Position numbers and translations under genes: made by a program | NCBI GenBank assembly: GCA_026874595.1 | Contig: CM049315.1 | Coordinates: forward strand, 59,146,889-59,210,888 | DNA: 64,000 nucleotides | Direction of reading: 5' to 3' | DNA from: Sipunculus nudus | Lineage: Eukaryota > Annelida > Sipuncula > Golfingiida > Sipunculidae | The notes under the pieces: generated by a model | The model's input: only the letters and a program-made list of their open reading frames with translations | What the model was told of the DNA's origin: nothing | Databases searched by the model: none | In this document: positions 1 to 12,100 of the stretch, one piece after another | Layout of the letters: each line of letters starts with the position of its first letter | Numbering within the stretch: position 1 is the first letter of the stretch

Positions 1-960
1 TGCTTATACATGCCAGATGGTAGGCAAGCTCAATCAGAATCCTTCTAAAGCCCAACTTAGGCCTATTCCTGCTTTCGAGGAACCATTTAGTAGGATTATT
101 GTTGACTGTGATGGACTACTGCCCAAAACAAAATCTGGACATGAATACCTGCTGACAATTATGTGCGCATCTACCAGGTCCCTGAGACAATACCATTGCA
201 CAATATTAATACCAAACGTGTTGTAAAGGCTCTGACCAAGTTTTTTTTACAACTTTTGGATTACCAAAATCTGTCCAGTCTGACCAAGGGTCTCATTTTT
301 TGTCTGGTTTATTCCAGCAAGTTATGCCTGAGCTAGGTATAAAACAGTACAGCTCTCGCCATACCATTCTGAAAATCAGGGCGCCCTCGAGCGTTTAAAA
401 AACATGATTAGGACCTATTGCTACGACACACAGAAAGACTGGGATGAAGGAATCCACCTATTGCTGTTTGCTGACAGAGAATCCTTTCAAGAGTCCTATG
501 GTTTCAGTCCCTTTGAACTGATTTTCGGACACTCAGTTCGCGGTCCATCAAAACTGCCTAAAGAAAAACTCTTGTGTGAAAATCTTGATTCTCTTAGTTT
601 GTTACAGCATGTCTCAGACTTTCGCACTAAACTACACAATGCTTGTGAGATTGCAAAGTCTAATCCAAAATCTGCACAAAGTAAAATGAAAACAAAGTAT
701 GACAAGCACAGTGTAAGTAGGACGTTTGAGCCCCCGGAAAAGGTCCTTGCCTTACTACTCATCCCTCGCAGACCCTCTGCAAGCTAGGTATTAGGTCCAT
801 GCATTGTTGACAAGAAAGTCAGTGATTTACATTACATACTGTTGAAACCAGATCGGCGTAAGAAGACACAGTTGTGCCATGTTAACATGTTGAAACCATA
901 TTATGACAGAAAAAGCACATCAGATGTTGTACATAATGTTACTGCTGTATTTGTGTAAAA
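1..960 (+). pseudogene. Ty3/gypsy integrase relic (core plus GPY/F region)
   Basis: This is decayed integrase of an LTR retrotransposon, entering from beyond the left window edge. The first catalytic Asp lies in IIVDCDGLLPKTKSGHEYL (about 97-150), the second in the SVQSDQGS stretch near 270-290, and the Glu in the ENQGALER stretch near 375-395. The frame shifts near 225 and 400. The region from 404 to 787 carries the core C-terminal side, including the SPFELIFGHSVRGP motif. A GPY/F-like segment (GPCIVDKKVSD, then KPDRRKKTQLCHVNMLKPYY) runs from about 791 to 905, ahead of a stop near 958. Gag and protease are not visible upstream. Reverse transcriptase follows downstream, so the pol order is INT then RT, as known for Gmr1-like Ty3/gypsy elements and unlike typical gypsy. 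Frameshifts rule out function. Confidence 0.85.
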
Positions 961-1011
961 ACTGACCCTGATCCAGTTAAAGTAGATACTGATTGTAAGT
1001 GTGATGTAGAC

Positions 1012-1519
1012 ATGCAGTGTGGAACAGTACCACTAAAAAACTCAGACGTGCTTAACAACCTGGATGCCAAACTGTCACACTTTACAGTACAACAACAACA
1101 AGTCCTCAAGAACCTGCTGCGGAATTATGAACATTTGTTTAGTGACATTCAAACGCGAAATTACATATTGTGCCATGACGGCGATGTTGGCGAGGCAAGC
1201 GCAGTCAAGCAGCATCCTTATAGGCTGAATCCAGAAAATCAAAAGTATCTACAGGATGAGATTCAATATTTGCTGGACAATGATTTTATTGAACCTAAGA
1301 ACAGTAACTGTAACCATGTATTCTTGTGCCAAAACCTGAAAGAAGTTACCGTATGTGCACAGATTATCGAAAACTGAACTCTGTCACCAAGACTGACACG
1401 TTCCCGATTCCGAGGATTGATGATTGTATTGATAGAGTCGGTAGCTCCAGAAATGTCTCCAAGTTTAACTTGCTAAAAGGATTCTGGCAAGTTCCGCTGA
1501 CAGAACTTCAGAACACTAT
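1012..1519 (+). pseudogene. Ty3/gypsy reverse transcriptase N-terminal relic
   Basis: This is the start of a reverse transcriptase domain, in the same element as the preceding integrase. Up to about 1300 it reads the pre-RT linker ending in YLLDNDFIEP. After a frameshift near 1320-1330 it continues with YRMCTDYRKLNSVTKTDTFP and IPRIDDCIDRVG, and ends at LLKGFWQVPLTE. The family would then continue into the catalytic YxDD block and RNase H, but here the coding sequence stops at about 1505-1520 and passes straight into the middle of an LTR. The polymerase active site, RNase H and the 3' end of pol are therefore absent. Confidence 0.85.
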
Positions 1520-1938
1520 CAGAACTTCACTTTTGGATTACAACGGATTGATTTTGTGAATGAAATGGACTGTTATTCTCTGAGAAGATTTATGTGAACT
1601 GTTCATCTGGGTTGTACGTTATAAAGGACTTGTTGTGGTGTGGCCGTGGTGGTATCCAGGTACTGTACACTTTATTTATATACTTTATATTGATAGTATT
1701 TTTTTACTGTTGTACTGTTGTTATTCTGTGTAATTGTATTGATTTAGTGTATTGTAATGTAAGGATTGTTTAAAGAATAAATAATTATTATTTGTTAACA
1801 AAAAACTCGTACTTCTTTATCCATTCCCCTAGACATTTCACGCTGCCTAGTGTTACAGAATCTGATTTTTTTTTATCTCCATTACGAAATTTATGTACGT
1901 CACGCATACGTGATCTGTTGATATTAGGTTCCATAACA
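1520..1938 (+). repeat. LTR fragment (3' half) of the TGTTAC...GTAACA LTR family
   Basis: Aligns by eye along its length with the 3' half (about 60470-60884) of the complete LTR at 60039-60884 and with the LTR at 37163-37966. Shared blocks include CTTCACTTTTGGATTACAAC, GTGTAATTGTATTG, an AATAAA-type signal near 1775, CATTCCCCTAGACATTTCAC and the terminal AGGTTCC(A/G)TAACA. The 5' half is missing. Its place is taken by the truncated reverse transcriptase, which marks a deletion or recombination junction near 1518-1521. Confidence 0.8.
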
Positions 1939-1943
1939 CATTA

Positions 1944-1961
1944 TTGTGGGCTCGTCTGAGA
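1944..1961 (+). other. Primer-binding-site-like sequence after the LTR
   Basis: TTGTGGGCTCGTCTGAGA begins five bases after the LTR terminus and resembles the tRNA-Pro-type primer-binding sites (TGGGGGCTCGTC...) of gypsy and retroviral elements, with several mismatches. It implies that the upstream LTR once served as a 5' LTR. This is similarity by eye, not proof of priming. Confidence 0.4.
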
Positions 1962-2105
1962 GGCTTAATAGTTTTGAAAATTTATTAGGCCTTGCCATAG
2001 ACACATTGTTTACAATACATTGTTTACAAGATTACATATTGTTTAAAATACATTGTTTACAGGATTTATCTCAGTGGTTACTTGTTATTGTTTTAATATC
2101 TTAAC
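1962..2105 (+). other. Retroelement leader with short internal repeats
   Basis: Non-coding stretch between the primer-site-like sequence and a gag-like ATG. It contains four imperfect copies of ACATTGTTTACA between about 2000 and 2062. No promoter or structured RNA was recognised. Confidence 0.4.
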
Positions 2106-2235
2106 ATGGCAGATTTCAAACCTGAGACATTTCTTGAAGATCCCGACCTCGTTACAGAATGTGATTTTTTTATCTCCATTACGAATTTTATGGTCGTCAT
2201 GACTACGTGATATGTTGATATTAGGTTCCGTAACA
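2106..2235 (+). pseudogene. Gag start fused to an LTR 3'-end fragment
   Basis: An ATG at 2106 opens with MADFKPETFLEDPDL, resembling the beginning of gypsy gag proteins. From about 2151 the sequence becomes a second copy of the LTR 3' terminus: the GTTACAGAAT block, TTTTTTATCTCCATTACGAA, then TAGGTTCCGTAACA ending at 2235. Gag therefore survives for only about 15 codons before an LTR-end fragment. With the preceding features this gives the order INT, RT, LTR, leader, gag start, LTR end, best explained by nested insertion or recombination followed by deletion. Confidence 0.55.
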
Positions 2236-2864
2236 ATATGTACGACCTCCCGTGCCCGCGTATAGGTCGATGTAACACACGAAAACTTTCCTGCAAACAC
2301 TCGATGAAGGTATATATAGGCGGTACACATGAATAGTTTATATTTGATAATTATGCTTTTATCTGGTGCACAGGTGACAATGAAAACTTTGCTTTGAGTA
2401 TTTTCCATTACGAGATTTGTGTGTGGATTTGGTCGGAAATTACGTAGTTATGCAGTGAACCCAGTTTCAATGCATAAAGGGCAATGAGTACATGTAGATA
2501 TTGCATACTCTTCCATGATCCATGCTAGAATTTAAACTTTACTTCAACCAAACCAAAACAAAAAAAAAAAAAACTGAAGAAATGTTCTTGTCAATGTATC
2601 AAATAGCAGTTTGGGCTGTACGAATGTTCCCGTTGGATAGGAAGTCGCAATAATTATGATTGGCTTTTGTATGTGGCCTCTATGTATTGATCTTCTAATT
2701 TGGCAGGACAAATGAAGAAAATAGTACTATATTTGGTTATAAAAAAGAAGCTTTGGTATTTTTTAACCTTAAATGTACATGTTATAATGTATTTTAAATA
2801 TTTTGATTTGATATAAGAAATTGAAATAAAGAAGAAAGCCTTTTAAGAATCTATATATTTTTCA
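2236..2864. other. Unassigned AT-rich DNA upstream of the carrier gene
   Basis: No coding sequence or recognised repeat seen. The ORFs at 2085-2408 are antisense shadows over the LTR fragment. A non-coding first exon or promoter of the carrier gene could lie here, because the first coding exon begins at a splice-acceptor-like site, but no TATA box or initiator could be picked out. Confidence 0.4.
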
Positions 2865-3121
2865 TATGGTTTTACAGATGTTGGTTTCTCATTACATATT
2901 GGTGCTGTAATTTAATACTGTTGTTCCACTGTTTACACCTTTTTTTATGGTTTTACAGATGTTGGTTTCTCATGAAATATTAGTGCTGTATATTTATATT
3001 GTTGTTCCACTGTTTACATCCTTTGCTATGGTTTTACAGATGTTGGTTTCTAATTACATATTAGTGTTGTAACCTTATATTGTTGTTCCACTGTTTATAC
3101 CGTTTTTTTATGGTTTTACAG
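2865..3121 (+). repeat. 81-bp tandem repeat carrying duplicated 3' splice sites
   Basis: TATGGTTTTACAGATG occurs at 2865, 2946, 3027 and 3109 (spacings 81, 81, 82). Intervening units share GTTGGTTTCT, a TGGTGCTGTAA-like block, TTGTTGTTCCACTGTTTA and a T-rich run. Each unit has the look of an acceptor: T-rich tract, TTTTACAG, then ATG. Only after the last copy does the sequence become the carrier coding exon. Use of an upstream copy would place an extra ATG and a short uORF in the leader; the first copy reads ATG then stops after ten codons. Confidence 0.85.
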
Positions 3122-6100
3122 ATGGCTACAAGTATCGAGCAGGACTCGGCACGGGCCTGGCTGACGTTGGCGGTTCTGTGCATCGGGATGTGCATCAACT
3201 ATGGTACACATACAACAGGGAGTGTCCTCTATACTCATTTGCTGGATGTTTTCGGAGAATCCAGGAGTTATACATCTTTGCCAATAGCAGTGAGCTTTGG
3301 CATTGTACAGTTTTGCGGTAAGAACTTTCACGTGACTTTGTTCAGCCTTCAGTGCAGCGTCAGATGGATGTTTCACGTTTTGTCGACGAGGTCCATGGTA
3401 AATATGCAATCTGATTTGCATGAAAGAGTGAAAAGAATGTCATTTTGACAAAGATGTATTAAATGGAAATGGGTAAGGGAAACAGCTCCCGCCGGTTCTA
3501 TCTTCACATTCAATGCGGCAAATGAAAGCACAGAAAGTATGTTTTGTATTTAATTTCATTTCAGGTTTACATAAAATATACATCAAGGCCACATGACGCC
3601 AATATACCATATGACCAATTCGATTTGAAAAATGCTACTTGTGTATCAGACACCAATAGTTCCTTGGTCTATGTACAAAAGATAGAAACAGCAAAAGCTA
3701 ATCTATTGTCATTTTTGTTTACCTAACCCCGTTTCCTTTGACCATATTTTTGTCAAAATGAAAGTTTTGTTTTCCGATTTTAGAGCCCTATTATAGACAA
3801 TAAGCTACTTAGTTTGCACTGCTATAGAATACAGAAATTTAAAGTAGAGGTAATGAGCTTCAGAAGCGGATCGGGGGGGGGGGGGGGTCAAGGGGGTTTA
3901 TTGTCAGTTAATCGACTTTTTTCCGTTTTCACTGTTTTCCTAGGCATAGTTGCTTCAGTCTCGGTTAACCGATTTGGCTGTCAGAGAACGTTGATAGGAT
4001 GCGCCATTTTGACCAGTGCGGGGCTATGCGTCTGTTGCATGGCGAAAACCATTGCTTTTCTCATCCCATTTTACGGTGTACTGGCAGGTGAGCTTCATAT
4101 ATAAATAGTTTATGCGTATATTGTAACATGATAATATATTGTAATATTTTTCATCAATTGTTATACCGTTGTCTACAAACTTTGAATATTCATATTTCTT
4201 TCCGGCTGGGTCCCTGTCATTCCAACAATTACATTATGGTGTTTCCCCAGTGTTACTATCACCCTGTGGCCAGTGTCCTTATGCACACAGTCTGAGTCTG
4301 GGTTTATCTCTCTCACTATACATAACTTGCACCTTGGATCTTCTTATAATCCATATTGGGTCAGGTTTGTTGTTATGGTGAGATGTTGTAGACGATACAA
4401 TGACCAGGGTCTAAAAATTAGGTGTACGCGATATTATCTATATATCGATATATCGCGATACGGTGAATCACATATAGCGTATCACGATACAGTTTTCAAA
4501 TATCGATATTTTTCATTTTGTTATACGTGTCTAAAACTGATTTTTCTTAGTAACTACAGGGTTTCAGTTACAAATTTAAACATCTGTATATAATTTGGTC
4601 GGAATTAATGACAGGCTTTCAGTGAAAGCCGCCACCGTGTCTTTACAGGGGTTAATAGGAAATGTTCAAGTAGGCCTGATATACCACAGATCATAGGTCA
4701 GTCCCAGAACCTTTGCACGTGTGCTGGATGACTTTTTGATATACGAGAAATATTTCCATACAAAAAAAGAAGTGCTTAACAAGATCCTAATAAGTTGTTA
4801 TTCATAAAAATTCTCACATCTTACGGTTAAAACAGGAGGATAAAATGTCAAGTTAACAGTATTATTAAGAACGTTTAAGAACGGCAGCCTTTCGATGTGG
4901 TACACGGCTTTGACGGTACACACCAACTATTCCTCTTATCACCTATACCTGTGCTTAACTACAGTCCAGAATTCTCTTATTGTAAGGTAATTGCACATGC
5001 ATGTGAGGCCTAAAGAAAACTTGAAAGAAAGTACTTTAATTAGTACATCCATAAGTAATATTGTCATATTATGTGTTTGAAATAAACTTATCTGCATAAA
5101 CTTTTATTGTCATTATATAAAACATGATAAAGAATTATTAATAATAATATTAATTTTTTATGTTATATATTCATATATAATATAGCAATGTTATGAAATA
5201 TTATGCAAGGAAAATATCGAAATACGTAAGGCAATACGCTACCACTTTTCGCAATATATTGCTATGCGAAATTTATTAGTGATACCCCCAGCCTTACTAA
5301 CCATGGTAACATTATGTGTAGGAAACTCAACATTTCCTCTTATATTTATTTTGTGTCTCCCCTTGTTCCATAGTCCGCCAATGTACTTCTTTTCCTTTTC
5401 TCCTAATCTTTGAAATTAATGTAACCGAGATAGTTTCTGATATTTTGGACGCTAGCATTGATTCCGTATAAGCTGAATACTCCTCTACCTAACTGACATT
5501 CAAAGCAGACCACTTTGGTCCCATTTTAAGCATCATTGGTCTCTCGACGTCACTAAAGACATAGACAGTGATGCTTGCTTAATATCATCCTTAAAGAGGA
5601 TCTGACCTGCACGTGTTCTATTACTGTAGGAATAAAAAAGTCACTTATAACTGATAGGAACATACCCGAAGTCATCCTTATTAGAAGAAGATTTTACATT
5701 GCAAACTGAGCTATAATGCACCTATAGATAAGATCTTTCGCAGGTTGTGTAACCCAGTTGGTGGCGTTAGGCGTTAGTTAAGTAGCCCCTGATCCCTGAT
5801 CACTAATCTCTGCAGATCCTTTCGCTTAGGTTGTTGGTTTGTTCCCTTACTTTAGGAGCCGAGTAGTTCCCTTTATTTGTCAAGTAATATCTTCACCTCA
5901 ACCTGCCTGCAGAATTATGTCAATAGTAAGGATAGAATACAGAAGAAATCGTCCCCTCCGATCGAGAGAGAGAAACAAATAGCTCTTAATTGGCCGAAAG
6001 ATTTAGCTTTTGTTCTATATTAGATAGGAAGTTTAGCTACTTGGAAGATTCTTTATTGCCTTAGAGATTTGGCTGAGAGATAAGGATGATATTTAGCAAG

Positions 6101-9100
6101 CATCAATGTTGATGCTGCATGTAACAACAAGATTGAGATTTAGACACTGATCAGGTCCTGGACTGACCGACAGGTTTAGAATATAATATGGCTCTGGACT
6201 GCATGCCAGTGAAGATCGGACTCTGATATGGTTCTGGACTGACAGATTTTTAGACTATGAGATGGCTTTTGACTGCCAGAGAAATATTCTTTGACAGTGA
6301 TAAAAAACACCTTCTAGGGAAGCTGAGAAAATAAAGCGCAGATAATATCAGTTTACCTGAACAGATTCAACTATTTCACTCACCAACAAAAGCCAGATTA
6401 CCGTGACTTTGCAAACAACTTCAATACAGTCAATCAGCTTTACTTTCCTTTTAAACAACGATCAGAGTCAACAATTTCACAATCATGAGAGAAGCATTAA
6501 ACAATTATAAACTTTTTATGAAGATACATTCGGTCATGGAAGAACCAAGGCTATGGCTTTCTTTGCCCGCCCTGTCGAGATGCTTCCTCTGTGAAGCTTC
6601 ATTTAGCGAAAGTCTCCCCTTGTTCAATGAGCACCTCCTCGAGGTCCATTAGTCTTCCGAAGACTGAATGTCATTCTCCTCAAAACTACCTGTAAAATGC
6701 AAATACGTGGGGGCTCTACTTTGTGTGTAAAGAGTTGATAAATTAGGACAACTACACAAAACATGTGAGTAATAGTCTCCTGGTTTTATTATTGGTTTTC
6801 GATTGAGACCTACCATTTTCTTTGAAAGATTTTAAAAATATTGTGTGATTGCAAAGCATAGCAAGGTACAATGACCAACCCTTGGAGAAGGTAACAAGGA
6901 GGTGAGAAATAAGTCAGGGCTTTAGGCTTAATAATATTTTATGAGCCAAATATGTCTGTTTAAACAAGTGAAACTGGAAATTTAAAACTCATTCCTTTCT
7001 CTTATTGAAAGCTTTGTTGATACATTTTAACACATTGAATATTTTAAATTAAATTTCCACAGGTCTTGGCCAGGCCTTGGGCACGATTGCATTTCTCGTC
7101 AGTGTTGGACAACGATTTAAACGGTATCGGAGCTTTGCATACTCCATTGCATCAACAAGCTTGGCTTTGGGCCTATTTATTATGCCATTGCTGTTCAACG
7201 TGTTGGCGCATGCGTACACTTGGCGTGGAGCTCTTCTGCTGCTTGGTGGTATCAATTTGAATATCCTGCCGATAGCCTGCTTCACAGAGGACCAAAGTCC
7301 AGAAGTACTAGAGGAAACTGACGAACAACTGAAGAAAACTGAAGGCGTTCAAAATTCTATAAACATAGATAACGATTCCATTTGTTCCAAAGGTAGAGGC
7401 GTTAAAGGCAGCCAGTCTTTGATAAAAAGAATATTAAAAAAGGAAGGTCATGGTGCATCAGATTTAGATCTGACCCAGTCACAACTGACGTTTTTTGGTT
7501 CTACTCAGATTTACAGTAAATCGTCTGTCGCCAACACCAAGGAGGAGAGTAATTCTTATTTCTACTGGGATATATTTAAAATGCCTTCATTTATAGTGCT
7601 ACTAATGATTTCAGCTTTCAGAGCGACTGGTAAAACCGTTATACTTGCTCATGTGGCCGCCATCGGAATCACCAGAGGCCTGAGTATTTGGGAATCATCA
7701 TTCACCCTGACAATAATTGCAGCGGTACAGCTAATAACCCGGCCCATAGCGGGGCTAATTGCTTCAAAATTCTCTTCATCTTCGCTTCTTATATGGAGTG
7801 TGGGTATCGTCACGACTGGAGTAGTTGTAATCCTAGGAACAATCATACCATCTTCCAAGGACTGGTTCTTTATGTTTTTAGCCATATTTGGTATCAGTGA
7901 TGGATGGTTTGATGCGTTGTGGGGCTCGAATATCCAACTGGTTGTAGGTGACGACCGACTCAGCTCTGCTTTGGGGATGATGGCGTTTTTCTACGGGATA
8001 GGAGCCACTGCGGGGCCTCCATTGGCAGGTAATATGGACGTTAATAGTTTCGACCTGCAGTGCAAATTATTGATTCTTGATTCAATAATGTTGGTCGGGT
8101 GATAAAATTCCAGGAAACCGTCATACAGAGGTACTAAATATAAAAATGAAATTGGGTTGGTGATAGGAGGGTTAATACACAAACACTTAACGGAATGATA
8201 GCAACAGGTGGGCGATAATGAAAGGACGGTAAAGCATAGCTATTGGAATAATGCTGAAGGCGGGTATGTTAAAACAGAAGCTTTAGAGGAATAATGGTGT
8301 ATAAGCTCAAAATAACATTATTTGTCTGCTATTTACCACAATAGTTTTGCAATCGTCTTGATTTATTTTAAAGATTGGTCTGCCATTTCAGGTCTGTTGT
8401 ACGACAAAACTGGATCATACACCTCTTCTCTGCTTATGTCAGGTAAGGACCAATTTGTTTAGGTTAATATCAGCAGGATAAAAAGGGCCGATCCGTTTTT
8501 CCCTTGCTGCATATTCTTTATACTAAACACATTTAATATCCTATATATGTGGTCAATACCTGGACTAGTAATAATTATGTTAACAGTGTTTTGTGGTTGT
8601 CGTGGAGTTGCCTTCTTTTTGTCTCTTGATTGTAAATCATTTTGGACGTGATATCTACGATCGTCCATATAAAAGGAGTGAGAAGTTAGTGGCAATATCT
8701 TTGACATTGTTTTTCAAATGGAGACCATATTATAATGTATTCTTGGAATTCAGCAGCCACCTAAGTGACGAAGCCGCCCTCCTCCGGAAAAGAGACCAAA
8801 AACAGAATCTAAAACACTGAATGCTTCTCCCTACCCCGACGGGAACCCCTCCCGGGCGGTTTCCACAAACATGACATCCATTTAGGCACATGAAATGTGA
8901 GCACACAGTTTCAGAGATCAATCCGGTTGAACATGGACGCCCACAATGTAGGCAAGTGACCTATGTTAGCGATGGTAGATGCTAGATGTGGGCAGTTAGA
9001 GAAAAACTTGATGTCTGCTTTTCAGCACTTTAAGAAATCACTTGCAGAGGACAAGGAAAACACTAAAAGTTAGGTTTCCACTATCAACAATAAATACACC

Positions 9101-12100
9101 AACTTGGAGGAGAAAATTAATTGTGTTATTGGAAGCCTTGATTTTATACAAACATACATGCAAAATTCGAGAACAGACGCAAGAGAGAAAGAAAACTAAG
9201 CATTAAAAGACGAAATCAATAAACTGAAAGCAGACAAACGCGCAACAGGGGATAATTTGCTAGTATTTAAACAAAACTCTTAGACTTTGAACGTTATAGC
9301 CGAGAGTATAACATTAGGCTGCTTGGAGTTTCCGAACAAAAGGGCAACAATTGTATCCAAATTAACCAAGATCTGCTTAACCATCACATGGACGATATTC
9401 TAAAGACCATTGAAATTGCACATCGGACAGGCAAAAAAATGAATGGTGTTCAACGGAATATCATCGCCAGATTCTACCATCGACCAATAAAAAAGCCGTT
9501 GGCTCAAATCACAAAAGATGCAAAACCCCCATCGAAGCAGAGATCAAGAGACTGTTCTCAGAGCGGGCCATATCCAAAGTTTAGATTGCTGTCCTCAACT
9601 GTAAGGGATCTACGTTGTTCGTTTCCCTGCATGACTGTCCGCAAGACGCGCGATCCTCATTTTAAAGTGTTTGCTACACTTTAAACAAGTTTTTCTATTG
9701 AACTTCCCGAATCATCATCTTGTGTATTATAAGACTTCTGAGCCTAGAGCCAGAGTCAGTGTGGATACAGACAGGGCCTGGCTGATGACGAAAAAAAACT
9801 GCTAAAACGGTCTAAATGGCCGAAACTGCAACTATAAAATGGCTTTCCGTCTCGAAACACTGTCCTTGACAAGATTGGGTTCGGCTCTAGAATGGCACAG
9901 CTGGGTCTCCGCTGCTGAGATCGGTAGAGGGAATGTGGGTTGCTTCTGCCTTTGCGGCTGTGGATGCTGTAGCTTTCCTATAAGGTCATCGGTTCGGGAT
10001 GTACGGTGGCGGTCTCTCGCGGCTCTCTGCTTGGCTTGGTGTGGCATCGCGTCTGTTGGCTCAGAGAACATGCTTAAGGAGCGCGCAGGGCTGAGGTCTT
10101 GACCACAGCTACCTGTAGCTGCTCGACAAGCGTAAACTTCTTCTGCTCTGCTCAGACAGGGCCGGAGTGCAGAAGACCCAATGTTCCCCGTGCGCCACCT
10201 ACAAGCGAAGTGTCAGGGCAGCAGTCTCAACACCGCCCTAGTGAATCTGGCAGAGGCCTTTGACACTGTCTTCGGACAAGTGTCCTAGATGATCATGATA
10301 AAAAATAGCTTACTGGTAACTTTGCCTGTTCAATTTTCTGTAAATATGTGAATTGCAAGATCATTGTTATACCCACCGTGTCACAAAAGTGTGTTATTGA
10401 CAATACAGTTCATCATTAAGAAAAAGCAACATTAAACTTGACTTTTCTATGTGGGGTGTAGACTAACTCGCATGTATGTCAAAAGAGGATTAATGCGTTC
10501 TTCAGTTGCTGATTGGCTGTCAAATGGACTGAAGATTGTTTTACATTAGAGGTTGAGCACTGCTTACTTTGATAAGGTTGGCTTTCTGTATAAATCCTTA
10601 ATTAATGTTGGGATCGTAAGCTCTGCCCACTTCAGAGTTGGAACTCTTACATTACAGACTTGACAGAGGGTATTAAAATCACTTTCAGTGATTGAAGATT
10701 GAGAGAACTAAATCAGATAATAAAATGGATTAATGTTATACAACTGTCATTTTCATTCTCATTTTAGTTAGCCAAACATATTTTGGCCATGTTCTCAAAA
10801 TAGTTGTTCAGTCAATTACACTATTTTTAGAGGCTTTATTTCTCGCCAACCATCACGAATACAGCTTTCCAATTTTGTACATAGATTTTGTACAAAATGT
10901 TTTTTAATATATATCTTTTTAAAAAAAAACAGTTACAGGCAATTTGTTCAACGTACCATTGGTCAATTTGTCATTTTTTAATTAAAATTAAAATAGAAAG
11001 ATGGAAGATATATATACAATAATATATTTGTATGTATTTTAAGAAAATCTTATCGTTGAACGCGGTCTTATTGCCAGAAGCAACGTGTATCCCGTTTTTT
11101 ATGTAAAAATGAAAAGTTGGCTCTAAATTTAATTTAAATTTGAAAATTTATTTAAAGTGTGTTTTAAAGCTTAATCGAGCCATGGTAGGTTGACAATAAT
11201 CAGACCTTAATGCTGGACGTTCGAGAGAACTCAAAGCCATTCCTTGTTTCATACGTCGTCAAACAGAGGTGCAAGGCGATGCCGGTCACTGTCGTCAGCT
11301 TGGTATAGTCAAGTACGGTGACAGATGCTTTTTCGTGATATAGTTAGTATCAGATACCCGAATGAATGAAAGGTATTCAGGTTAAATCGAAATCCACACT
11401 CCGTGACTTTATATTGGATAGTGACTGTCGAATGGATGCTGGAAAGCCTGTCATGAAGGAAAACATGGACTTCATAGCTTTCAACAATGCGGAATTACAG
11501 TTAGCACCATGGTGATTTGCAAAAAGTAAAAAAAAAGGTGTTCAAGAAGAGAGAAATGTGTCTTATTGGAGAAATAGAGGCTCTAGATGATATTCAACAG
11601 GAAAAAGACTAAAAATGAAAAGCTTCAACAAGAACTACATGATCTTTATGAAAGTAAAGTGGAGGGAATAATAACAAGAGGAAAATTAAGATGGAAAGAA
11701 AAAGGTGAAAAGAGCACGAAGTATTTTTCATAATTTAGAAAAAAAAGAAATGGACCAAAAAGCATATAAAAATAAGTAGATGATAACGGAAAACTAATAA
11801 TAGGTACACAAAATATATTAAATGAGCAGAAAAGATTCTACCATAAATTATATTCTTCTCAAACAAACATTCAAACAGACTTTAAAAATAATATTTATTT
11901 TAAATAATAATAACATTCCAAAATTAACCATTGAAAAGCAAAACAAATGTGAAGGATATCTGACTGCTGAAGAAGTTTTAAATCTTTGAATACATTTAAA
12001 CCAAATAAATCCCCAGGAAATGATGGCCTCATATCAGAATTTATAAAAAAAAAGTTTTGGAATAAGTTGGGTCAAATAACAGTTAATAGTTTCAATTTTT

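Noticed and set aside
7649-7885. Minus-strand ORFs inside carrier exon 3
   Set aside because: Shadow frames of the well-supported plus-strand coding exon.
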